From contig CALYLW010000067.1 in the NCBI GenBank assembly GCA_944989445.1, positions 1,979,386 to 2,043,385 of the forward strand: a stretch of 64,000 nt of DNA. The letters run 5' to 3'. Positions 45,700 through 55,289 of the stretch are shown in pieces. Below the pieces are notes generated by a model. The model had not been told where the DNA came from. It did not search any database and saw nothing but the letters and a program-made list of their open reading frames with translations. Source of the stretch: Ampullaceana balthica (lineage: Eukaryota; Mollusca; Gastropoda; Lymnaeidae). Position 1 is the stretch's first letter. Each line of letters starts with the position of its first letter. A program made the translations under genes and the position numbers.

Positions 45700-46920
45700 T
45701 TTTTAAAACGCACTCTTCTGAAATAAAAAGTTAAGAAAATATATTTTATTTGAAATTTCCCGGCAGATCTAAATTTTATCGTTAAACAATAGAACCTAGT
45801 AATCCTGAAAGATTAAAGACTTGGACTTAGCCAAACGTTTATAGAAACAAGAACTTCCGCTGCCCACAAAGAAACGTAACACTTGAATGTGTTGCCCTGG
45901 GTCTGTCTTCTTGAGAAACTTAATCGAGCATCCGGCCATGACACCCCCTGATCGTTGATGGCGCAGAATGCAATAAATTTAGCCTAAGTTTTATTAATTG
46001 ACAAGTACTTTGTAACGGAATGTAACGGTTTCGGCTAATGACACAATCACTTTAATTAAGAAAAATTAAATTTTTAAGAGAAATATTTGTCGTCATTCAG
46101 TTTATATTACATCAAAACTAAAAAACCCCAAACAGAAACGCTACAAATCCATTAAAATTAGATATCCCACGATCAAATGGCGTCATGTATTCTGAACTAC
46201 TTCCATTAAAAGGAAGTGACGTAATGTGAGCCACTCATTGAGTGTAAATATTTGTGTTGGATGAGCAGGGCTAAGAGAATGAAAATGAATGCTAAGATGT
46301 GGTTGAGATCAGAGAAGGAAAGACATCTGTCCCCATGTGAACTGTAGTTTCTACTTGACCAGGCTAGTGGCAAATCCAATGTTGACAGCGGCTGGCTGGT
46401 TTTATTACTTGCTCAAATGTATTGCTTTATAAACTTTATACTTTATACATTATACGCATTATTTCTGTCTGAGGCCACTTTCTAAGATCTGAGCAATAGG
46501 TATGAAAGTGCGACTGCATTTATCTGAACATTTTATAATTTGCTAATTATAAGTTCTATTTAAAATATGATGTTTTAAACCTATGATAAAATAGCGTCCA
46601 TGTTAAAAGGTTTGATCAAAATTAATTTAAAACTCGTCTAAACAAAACAAAAGTATCAACTTGGAGATAAACACATCTGCACGACTGATCGAATGATTGT
46701 CTCAAAATTGTGCCCTGATTTTATAAACTATCTTTAATAATTATGCATGCATCAACCACGTAAAGAAAGCCTATATAAAGAGTACACTTGTAAAGAGAAC
46801 CCCTATAAAGAGATATGTTTCATTATTCTATTGAATCGACACATTTGTTTTATTTACCTACGTCATACTTTGATGCACCCAACAGCCTTTTTAAACGTGA
46901 GGTCTCGTCTGCTCTGTGAT
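45700..46920. other. no recognised feature
   Basis: Anonymous AT-rich sequence, part of it probably intron of the plus-strand gene. Confidence 0.35.
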
Positions 46921-46932
46921 GACCAATTTCAG

Positions 46933-47044
46933 CAAACGTTTACGATTGTGGCAGAGGGAGATATGCGAGGTAGCCTGTAAACCGAGTCTGCTGTTTCCTC
47001 TGGTCATCGTTGGATTCTTCATGATATGGCTGGCCGGAGAACAG
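46933..47044 (+). CDS. two-membrane-segment protein, exon a
   Basis: 112 bases between gaccaatttcag| and GAACAG|GTTGGT. After one leading base it reads KRLRLWQREICEVACKPS and then the hydrophobic LLFPLVIVGFFMIWLAG, a clear membrane segment preceded by basic residues. It ends in phase 0 and joins exon b at 54,318 in frame. Upstream exons are missing from my reconstruction. I do not recognise the family. Confidence 0.65.
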
Positions 47045-47049
47045 GTTGG

Positions 47050-48455
47050 TCAATACTACCACGTCGATAAGACGTCCTGCTTTATTGGTCATGTTTAGTC
47101 ATGATGAAGTAAACAGTTTTCCTTACACACATTCTACAGTTCAACTTTCTCAAAATACTATTCCAATTAATATCAAGCTTTGCGTGTTTGTGAAAAGTAT
47201 ACAACATAAATTTATGGATATATGTGTTTCTATTAACAGCTGATTGTGTGTCAATATATTTTTAAAATCAAATATGCATCACTATAAATGAAAGAACTGA
47301 AGACCCTGGTGCTGAAACCCACTTTTTTTTCCAAATTCAATCTAAACAGTGAACTTTTAACATCTTACTTAGTCCACTCTACTGTCTAAAGTTGGAAACA
47401 ATATAATGTAACTAGGTCCAATGTTTTTAACTGACTAAAAATTTAAATGCATTCAGCAAATAGACCAAAAAGAACTTAAAACTTGATTATCTCAAAATGC
47501 GTATTTTGTGACTTAAGTACTTTTAGCACTAAGCTCTTCAATTTCTCTCTTATAAACTGAATAAAATATCATTTTTTCCTTTCGCTGAATGTTTCTTTCT
47601 ATAAGTAACTTAATATATAACTTATTAGCCTTTTCAAGAATCATAGTCTAATTCACATCGAGTTTGCTGGAAATAGAAAAGTATCAAATCTATACTATTC
47701 AACAAAGCAACAAAAAATAATAAATTATTATTCTCTACAGTGAAACATAACTTTGAGTTTGTAGTATTCTCGTTGGGGAAATTTTTAAAAACTAAAGTTG
47801 TTTTTTTTTAATACTAATGAAGGGCGTCAATCAGAAGAATCTGGCCTGGTTGGTGGCCTGGTTGGGAAAACAATGAGACAGCCTCGAAAAGAAGATAATC
47901 TGGGCGTCATGTGACTTAATGTTTTATTTGGTTACGTTATTATGCACACGTGCAGGCCTAGTAAATTATACTATCAACCTTAGAGGACGAGAAGAAAACA
48001 AGCTTTTGGCGTGGGGATGCATCTCATTTAAATAAGTCAACATTAAGTTGTTGTTGTTGTGCGATGTTTTAGACCCCCATCTAACTTCACTTTAACCATT
48101 AAAACTACGATCTCGTGGACGTCGAAAAGCTTCCAGTTAATGCAATTTATAAAAATGACTTCGAATGCAAATTTCCATCAGCTGAATTAATATTTATTCA
48201 CGGGCTATTTTAATGTCTATTAGTGACGTAAATATTTAAGAATTACAACAGATACTATGTCAAACAATAAACAATAGACATATCATCACCCCTGACCGTC
48301 CTGACCCCCCCCTCCCCTCTCAACAATAGAGCGGGGTATAAACTTCTCATCTGTTGAAGTTAGTTGCACAAACATGCATCCATTAGATTGAACAGAATCT
48401 CAATCAGTGAAAACCACCTTAATTGCGCAACAACGCACCTTTATTTACACTCCGA
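47050..48455. other. intron of the two-membrane-segment gene, nothing recognised
   Basis: AT-rich; no repeat family or exon picked out apart from the arrays listed next. Confidence 0.4.
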
Positions 48456-48461
48456 AACTAT

Positions 48462-48672
48462 ATCAATATTGTAACATATCCTTTTACACCGTGGTTTATT
48501 ATATCAATATTGTAACATATCCTTTTACAACGTGGTTTATTATATCAATATTGTAACATATCCTTTTACAACGTGGTTTATTATATCAATATTGTAACAT
48601 ATCATTTTACAGCGTGGTTTATTATATCAATATTGTAACATATCCTTTTACAACGTGGTTTATTATATCAAT
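48462..48672. repeat. 41-bp minisatellite, about 5 units
   Basis: Unit atatcaatattgtaacatat plus ccttttacaacgtggtttatt. Confidence 0.95.
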
Positions 48673-48949
48673 ATCTTTTTAATTACAGAAAGGAAAAAAA
48701 ATACTATAAAATTTTTAAGTACAAGTACAAACAAATACGCGTTTGGAATTTTGAAGTGTTTCATTTACACTAATTTACAGTGAAATTGGGAATTAACCAG
48801 AAGTACATGTAGAGTTAATGTTGTGGCTAAATAGATCAACTGACTGACATGTATTTTATAAATAGGTTTATGGCTATAATGATTACCAGGTTGTTTTAAA
48901 ACACTAAAGGAACCTCCACTACCCCCCCCCCGTTCTTTTAGTCATACTG

Positions 48950-49140
48950 CTAGTTAAACCACATCACTAGTTAAACCACATCACTGGTTAAACCACATCA
49001 CTTTGTTAAACCACATCACTAGTTAAACCACATCACTAGTTAAACCACATCACTAGTTAAACCACATCACTAGTTAAACCACATCATAGTTAAACCACAT
49101 CACTAGTTAAACCACATCACCAGTTAAACCACATCACTTG
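48950..49140. repeat. 17-bp minisatellite, about 11 units
   Basis: Unit agttaaaccacatcact. Confidence 0.95.
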
Positions 49141-49204
49141 CTCGATGCATAATAGGAATAGCACATTTTAAACTACTAGTACTAGTACGAAATGTTATTC
49201 ATCA

Positions 49205-49362
49205 AGTTTAAAGTAATGTTAAATGGTCAGTTCTAATGTACTGGAATCTTCAATGCTCAGTTCTAATGTTACTGTAATGTTCTATGGTCAGTTCTAATGT
49301 ACTGTAATGTTCAATGGTCAGTTCTAATATTACAGTAATGGTCAATGGTCAGTTCTAATGTT
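49205..49362. repeat. 31-bp minisatellite, left part
   Basis: Imperfect units of ggtcagttctaatgttacag plus taatgttaaat. The same array resumes at 53,446 and 54,049 after two transposon insertions. Confidence 0.92.
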
Positions 49363-49367
49363 ACAGT

Positions 49368-49668
49368 TGTGAGAGACGTGTTGTTGTGTTTATATTGAAT
49401 GAAAATGCAATGACTTGACCTAGTATGAAACACGTGGGTTGTGAGTTGAACTGTAAGCGTGCTGGTCGAGGACTGAGAGAATAGCTGGCTATAAATGTAC
49501 GGTTCATGAGGCAACCGGGGTGGATTGCAGTGGATGGCATACGAGCTGTTTAGGTAGTTAATTGTACAGCAGAACACAGTGAATTGTATATAGTAATTAA
49601 AGACAGTTGTTAAACAGACCACAGTGTGTTAAAGACTTGTCACTTGACCAGCCATACGTTATATTACA
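49368..49668 (+). repeat. 5' LTR
   Basis: 301 bases, tgtgagagacgtg to tatatattaca-type end. It differs from the 3' LTR at only a few sites, e.g. a gt deletion near the start and cagcagaac versus cagttgatc, implying a fairly young insertion. Confidence 0.95.
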
Positions 49669-49740
49669 TGGTGTCAGAAGTAAAGGACCTCAAGAATATT
49701 TGAAATACAGACGCCATATCTATTACATGGTGTCAGATGG
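49669..49740 (+). promoter_or_regulatory. primer-binding-type site, present twice
   Basis: The block attacatggtgtcag spans the LTR edge (49,664) and recurs at 49,720-49,735, about 57 bases later. The first copy is in the standard place for tRNA priming. The second looks like a local duplication. Confidence 0.6.
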
Positions 49741-50631
49741 ACCGACTCCACCCGCCACAACCACTGGAGCTACATGGAAACATTGCTGCCAACTGGAAGA
49801 GATTTAAGCAGTCTTTCCAGATATATAAGATAGCCAGTGGACTCGACACAAAAAGCAAAGAAGTGCAGAGCATGACACTGCTGCATGTACTAGGCCAAGA
49901 AGCGGTAGAAGTGTACAATACATTCCAATGGACTGGACAGGAATGTGACGATTGTGACACGGATATTCATTCAGTGAAGTGCTTATTACTGAAATTCGAG
50001 AATTATTGTTTGCCAAGAAAGAATGTGACAGTCGAGAGACACGTGTTTTTCTCCAGAAAGCAAGGTGAGGGAGAAAGTTTCGATACTTTTATAACAGACC
50101 TTAAACTTAAAGCAAAGACTTGTGAATTTGAAAGTTTAACAGAGTCGTTGATAAAAGACAGAATTGTGGCTGGAATAAATAATGAATATCTCAGGGCTAG
50201 ACTACTGAGAGAAGTAGACCTGAATTTGAACAAGGCTGAAATTATATGCAAAGCGGCGGAAACTTCAGAATGGCAACTCAAAGCTTTAAATGAAGAAAAG
50301 AATGTTCAAGCTGTGAACTCAAAGGCACATGAGAGACCAAGTACGCACAAGACAAGTCAACATGTCAAGCAAGCTGTAAGGTCAAGTACACACATAAAAG
50401 CAGGCAAATGCAAGTATTGTGGAAAAAACCATGAACTAGAAAATGTCCTGCTTATGGCAAGTTATGCAACAACTGTGGAAAATTGAATCACTTTTCTGCT
50501 GTATGCAAGTCAAAACGGGTAAAAGTTGTCAACCGTCAACTGAAAGATCACGTGGACTATAGTCAAACATTCTGCATAGGAAGTGTGTCCACGCAACACG
50601 CAACAAGTGATGAATGGGGACATCGTTACGC
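49737..50631 (+). pseudogene. gag-like gene, frameshifted at the zinc knuckle
   Basis: From ATG 49,737 the product has a capsid-like region (WKRFKQSFQIYKIASGLD and GESFDTFITDLKLKAK are typical of Gypsy-type Gag). A CKYCGKNHE zinc knuckle then starts at about 50,410. The frame shifts within the knuckle region: the second Cys-x2-Cys...His-x4-Cys knuckle continues in another frame (about 50,440-50,515) and that frame then stops at 50,631. Gag would form the particle that packages element RNA. This copy is broken. Confidence 0.85.
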
Positions 50632-50639
50632 TTGAACAG

Positions 50640-50905
50640 AGGCCAGTGATGTTCACACTGGACACAGGGCGCACAAGTAAACATTCTGCCACACAGATTG
50701 TTTAGTCAACTAAGAATAGGAAGAATGCAGAAATCAACAGCAAGGCTCACTACATACAGTGGGGAAACATTGCCTGTTGTAGGCAAAACATCAATCAAAT
50801 GCTCTGTGAAAGACAAGACAGAGGTGCTGGAGTTTCAAATAGTCAAGACGCACTCAAAGCCTATTCTTGGTCTGCAAGCTTGTCAAAAGCTGAATCTGAT
50901 TAAAA
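50640..50905 (+). pseudogene. retroviral-type aspartic protease remnant, frameshifted
   Basis: A VMFTLDTG active-site motif is followed immediately by a one-base frame change. The rest of the domain (SGETLPVVGKTSIKCSV, HSKPILGLQACQKL) continues in the open frame that starts at 50,698. The break falls directly after the catalytic DTG, so no active protease can be made from this copy. Confidence 0.8.
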
Positions 50906-51546
50906 TCGTGGGCTTAATAAGCAACATTTATCAGAGGTCAAAACAGCAGAAGAAAAATTACAACGAAATCAGACAAAATCAACGGACGTACACACTCTCA
51001 GCGTGTAAGCAACGCAACGATTCAGAAAAAACAAAAGGCTCGTGGCAGCCAGCGGTCGTCGTGTCGGCAGCAACGACGCCAAGGTCATGCATCGTTAAGA
51101 CTTGCGATGGTGTGACACACCCACGAAACAACATGTTGAGACAGGCATTTCGTGAAAGGAGAGGTGTTACGGGTGATTGTGAGTTCGACACACCAGAGAC
51201 AAAGCAAGAAGTACACGCTCCCAGCGTCGGTACGAATGGGTCATCCCCAAGCGTCGTAACTCAGAGAGGGAAAGGGTCCACCCAGTCAGCAACAGGTCAG
51301 AAAACTTCAGTCATCGTTGATGACGGAGATGGAACAAACAATCTTGGTAAAGGATTGGATAATTCTTTTAAAAGAACTTTTCAGGAGTTCCTTGACAACG
51401 ATCATGTTTGTAAACGACCAAAACATGATACTTAAGCGAAGTCAACAGCAACAACAACAGTACGGGAAACAGGTGAAGCCACCAAAGAGATACCCAGACA
51501 AAGAGATATTAAGGTGCACTGTGCATTGTAAGACATTTGAAGATTC
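50905..51546 (+). pseudogene. pol C-terminal remnant after a large internal deletion
   Basis: Directly after the protease tail the frame jumps to GSWQPAVVVSAATTPRSCIV, a piece typical of the C-terminal end of Gypsy integrases. A Ser/Thr/Gly-rich tail follows. A second frame ends with QVKPPKRYPDKEI, the usual last stretch of such polyproteins. Reverse transcriptase, RNase H and the integrase core are absent between 50,905 and 50,940. Confidence 0.75.
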
Positions 51547-51550
51547 AGTA

Positions 51551-53045
51551 TAGTCGAACCCACTTACCTCGAGCTCGGTTAGCTCGACCACCCCACTAAC
51601 TCGACGTTTTTTTTTGGAACCGCCAAATTCTCTCTTTGTCTTTGCATTTTTTCATCGGCTAATTCGATTTTCCTAAGTCGCCGAAACCTAATACCTCGAG
51701 CACTAAAAAGGGCCAAATTTGCAACTTAACTTGGTTAGCTCGATCATCGTCGGTTGGCCTAGCAATGCATTTTTAGTTCAAAATAGTGTTGACATCTCGC
51801 ATCATCTTCGAGACTTCCGCTATTGTGTGATTCTACGAGATTTCAATAAAAATTACCGGATGTTATTATCTTCTTTCACTTTCGATCCATGTGTGAATTA
51901 GATGTATTCACCCGATGTGCCCATAAATCGGCGTTTTTCCGCAGTGCATGTTATATTATTATTAAACTTAATTCATTGTCTGATGCATTGATCATTTTAT
52001 GTTTTAAGATAAACGAATATCTTTAGAAATGAAAATAAAGGTTTGTATCGAGAATCGACGGCGGTTTTTATATAATTAAATAAAAAATTATTATTCTTTT
52101 AAAAGTGTGTTGTTTCTTTGTTAAAGTTTGTTCATTGTTACCAGTAAGATACGTGACTGTGACACTAACACGCGCGTGACGATGAAATAAAATCATTTTC
52201 TTAATATTCCAGTACATGTATATAATATTATTAATATACACGTCATCACTTTTGTAGTTCGAATTCTGATAAGGAATGATTTTTTTTTAAAATTCGCTTA
52301 GACTTGTTGCCGGCCGAGGTCTAACTCTAACACACAGCCCACAGCGTGCTGTGATCAACGGTCAAGGCCGCAATAGTTTTATTTATATTATTACAAGACT
52401 GAGGAAATTCGAGAGCGTTCTGATGGTAACAGATATCCTGCACGTCAAAAGCATTAAACTTAAAATTACCATATTGATATGTTTATTTTTTTTTATTCGC
52501 TGATTCGACTGGCATTGCAAACGCTAGCGGCTGCGAATGGGACTAGGCGAGGCGTAAACTTTGACCTTTTAACGCATACGCAGACAATTGTAAACTGGTA
52601 ACTTATTTTTAATTTAAATGGAATCGAAACATGACAGAGACGTAATCAAAGTCCTTTACTTCGGCATAAATATATATATATATAAATTCCCGATTAGTCA
52701 TAACTTTTCCCGACTTTTAAGGCCGAGAATTTTTTTTAAAGAATTCCCGACTTTTTCCCGTTTTCCTGAGTGGGAACCAGGGTTATATTTAAATTTTAAA
52801 CGGTCCTTAAAAACCAAAGGTCATTACAACCTTAGGAAAGAGCGAAGAAATATTAGGGCTCCGATACGAATCCGATTAATCGTCCCAACACTAATTAACG
52901 CTAACTAATTAATCACGTACATAAAGAAATTTCAAGCACATGTTAATATTTTGCCGCCATATTGGTTTTCGTTTTAACTCGATCATCGGTTATGTCGACG
53001 CCATTTTTCATACCCCAACGCCGTCGACTTAACCGGTTTCGACTG
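51551..53045. mobile_element. pogo/Tigger-like non-autonomous DNA transposon
   Basis: Left end tagtcgaacccacttacctc and right end ggtttcgactg form inverted repeats. The subterminal sequences cgagctcggttagctcgac and gtcgacttaaccgg are also related. TA dinucleotides flank the element (51,549 and 53,046), as in Tc1/mariner-pogo insertions. There is no transposase frame. It inserted into the LTR retrotransposon just before the polypurine tract and 3' LTR, and so is younger than it. Confidence 0.75.
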
Positions 53046-53141
53046 TAGTTAGAATTCATGTACTGAATTGTTCGATGTATTTAATTGTATTATTCTCTTA
53101 TTGATAATCTGGGTCATTCATTTATTTTGTTAGAAGGGAGA

Positions 53142-53440
53142 TGTGAGAGACGTGTTGTTGTTTATATTGAATGAGAATGCAATGACTTGACCTAGTATGA
53201 AACACGTGGCTTGTGAGTTGAACTGTAAGCGTGCTGGTCGAGGACTGAGAGAATAGCTGGCTATAAATGTACGGTTCATGAGGCAACCGGGGTGGATTGC
53301 AGTGGATGGCATACGAGCTGTTTAGGTAGTTAATTCTACAGTTGATCACAGTGAATTGTATATAGTAATTAAAGACAGTTGTTAAACAGACCACAGTGTG
53401 TTAAAGACTTGTCTCTTGACCAGCCATAAGTTCTATTACA
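53142..53440 (+). repeat. 3' LTR
   Basis: 299 bases, nearly identical to 49,368-49,668, ending ctattaca before the acagt duplication. Confidence 0.95.
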
Positions 53441-53445
53441 ACAGT

Positions 53446-53735
53446 AATGGTCAATGGTCTGTTCTAATGTTACAGTAGATTAAATGGTCAGTTCTAATGT
53501 TAATGTGATGTTCTATGGTCAGTTATAATGTACTGTAATCTTCAATGGTCATTTCTAATGTTACAGTCATGTTCAATGGTCAGTTCTAATGTTACAGTAA
53601 TGTTAAATGGTCAGTTCTAATGTTAATGTGATGTTCTATGGTCAGTTATAATGTACTGTAATCTTCAATGGTCATTTCTAATGTTACAGTCATGTTCAAT
53701 GGTCAGTTCTAATGTTACAGTAATGTTAAATGGTC
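53446..53735. repeat. 31-bp minisatellite, middle part
   Basis: Same unit as at 49,205. A block of about 124 bases (four units) is itself duplicated (53,470-53,590 and 53,600-53,720), showing a higher-order period. Confidence 0.92.
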
Positions 53736-53740
53736 AGTTC

Positions 53741-54048
53741 TGTCACGTGTGATTAACATGACTTGTGACGAAGAGGTAACGTGATGTAATAAACGCGCGA
53801 AGAAAGGAGCCTTCCGATTGGCCGGAAAGGTTGGGCGAGACAGTTGTTAGAAGACTTCCGTCAAGGAAGGATGTGATGTGTGTGTGCGCCTCAAGATTTC
53901 CACGTTGTATTACCTCAAATGATATTTATGTGTACATAGTATATATATTAAAGTTGTTTTGTATAAACAAGTTCTTCAGTGGATTATTGCGCACAAGATT
54001 CTGTACTGTGAGAACGCCTACAAAAGAGTGACATATATAATAGTTACA
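53741..54048. mobile_element. solo LTR of a second retrotransposon family
   Basis: A 308-base segment beginning tgtcacgtg and ending atagttaca (TG...CA) interrupts the 31-bp array. It is flanked by identical agttc 5-mers (53,736-53,740 and 54,049-54,053). It shows LTR-like features (tatatatattaaag) and no internal genes, as left by recombination between two LTRs. It is unrelated in sequence to the element next to it. Confidence 0.85.
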
Positions 54049-54053
54049 AGTTC

Positions 54054-54303
54054 TAATGTTACTATAATCTTCAATGGTCAGTTCTAATGTACTGTAATGT
54101 TCAATGGTCAGTTCAAATGTTACAGTAATGGTCAATGGTCAGTTCTTATGTTACAGTAATGTTAAATGGTCAGTTCTAATGTTAAAGTAATGTTAAATGG
54201 TCAGTTCTAATGTTACAGTAATGTTAAATGGTTAGTTCTAATGTTACTGTACTGTTTTATGATCAGTTCTAATGTTAATGTGATGTTCAATGCTCAGTTC
54301 TAA
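54054..54303. repeat. 31-bp minisatellite, right part
   Basis: Units continue up to the acceptor of the exon at 54,318; the last unit (cagttctaatgtctgattcc) merges into the splice site. Confidence 0.92.
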
Positions 54304-54317
54304 TGTCTGATTCCCAG

Positions 54318-54505
54318 GTTCGGCTGACATTAGGTTTATTGGGTCACAACAAGCTGACTACAGGTAAACTGGACACGCTGAAATGCCTGGTCTACGGGCT
54401 GTTCACCTTGGCATTCCTGTGGCTGGACTTGTTGATCTTTAGGTTCACTGTAGCGGCCTGCAACTCCGTCATTCGGTCCTACCAGGACTTGAATCACAAC
54501 GGTTG
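54318..54505 (+). CDS. two-membrane-segment protein, exon b
   Basis: 188 bases between ctgattcccag| and GGTTG|GTAGCC. It reads VRLTLGLLGHNKLTTGKLD and then the membrane segment LKCLVYGLFTLAFLWLDLLI, followed by FRFTVAACNSVIRSYQ. GC-rich third positions contrast with the flanks. The exon is squeezed between two tandem arrays. The phase joins 47,044 (0) and 55,060 (2). Confidence 0.8.
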
Positions 54506-54810
54506 GTAGCCCATAGGTTCTATCTGGTGGTGGGTAGCCCATAGGTTCTATCTGGTGGTGGGTAGCCCATAGGTTCTATCTGGTGGTGGGTAGCCCATAG
54601 GTTCTATCTGGTGGTGGGTAGCCCATAGGTTCTATCTGGTGGTGGGTAGCCCATGGGTTCTATCTGGTGGTGGGTAGCCCATAGGTTCTATCTGGTGGTG
54701 GGTAGCCCATAGATTCTATATGGTGGTGGGTAGCCCATAAGTTATATCTGGTGGTGGGTAGCCCATAGGTTCTATCTGGTGGTGGGTAGCCCATATGTTC
54801 TATCTGGTGT
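54506..54810. repeat. 28-bp minisatellite, about 11 units
   Basis: Unit gggtagcccataggttctat plus ctggtggt. The first unit overlaps the splice donor of exon b, so every unit repeats a GGTAGCCC donor-like string. Confidence 0.95.
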
Positions 54811-55059
54811 CTCTTTACTTCACCTGTAGTTACAGTTACAGTTACACAAGAAGGTTTCTAATTTAAAAAAAACCACACACATTGAATAAACTTGTATATC
54901 AGTTTATATAAGCTTTGTGGAGCATACATTTGACCACATCTCAAAAACTATTCCACGGACGCTAAAGTCAGACATGCACAATCATTCACTAATTTGAATT
55001 CATTGTTTGAAGCCATGATATCTCAATTCAGTGTTGTTGTTTGTTCCCAACATCCCCAG

Positions 55060-55129
55060 TTACCGCCTGCCCTTCAGACACGTCAAATACAACCAGGAAG
55101 AACCCGGCAAGAGCTTGCAGGAGAAATAA
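55060..55129 (+). CDS. two-membrane-segment protein, terminal exon c
   Basis: After tgttcccaacatccccag| one base completes a Cys codon, then YRLPFRHVKYNQEEPG and KSLQEK lead to TAA. The codons look coding and the tail would be cytoplasmic, hydrophilic and charged. A poly(A) signal follows. Confidence 0.8.
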
Positions 55130-55189
55130 TTGAAGAAATCGCTTTGCAATTTGTATGCATTTACAAGTTTAGATTTTAAGGTTTTACAC

Positions 55190-55195
55190 AATAAA
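55190..55195 (+). terminator. poly(A) signal AATAAA
   Basis: AATAAA 61 bases after the stop codon of the two-membrane-segment gene, well placed to end its mRNA. Confidence 0.75.
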
Positions 55196-55289
55196 AATGT
55201 CGCTATCTTATTGTAAGGTTCGTTTCTTGGTTGTCTTTTAGTTCTTGGTGTTTAATGAACACTAGACGTATGTTAAGCTAAGTCTTTGT

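Larger units (their letters stand above)
49368..53440 (+). mobile_element. LTR retrotransposon (Gypsy-like), internally deleted
   Basis: Two near-identical LTRs of about 300 bases (TG...CA ends) are flanked by the 5-base target duplication acagt (49,363-49,367 and 53,441-53,445). A tggtgtcag primer-binding-type site follows the left LTR and a purine tract, agaagggaga, precedes the right LTR. The gag, protease and pol-end remnants are in element orientation. Reverse transcriptase, RNase H and most of integrase are missing. A separate 1.5-kb DNA element sits before the 3' LTR. It lies in the intron of the two-membrane-segment gene, in the same orientation. Confidence 0.95.
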
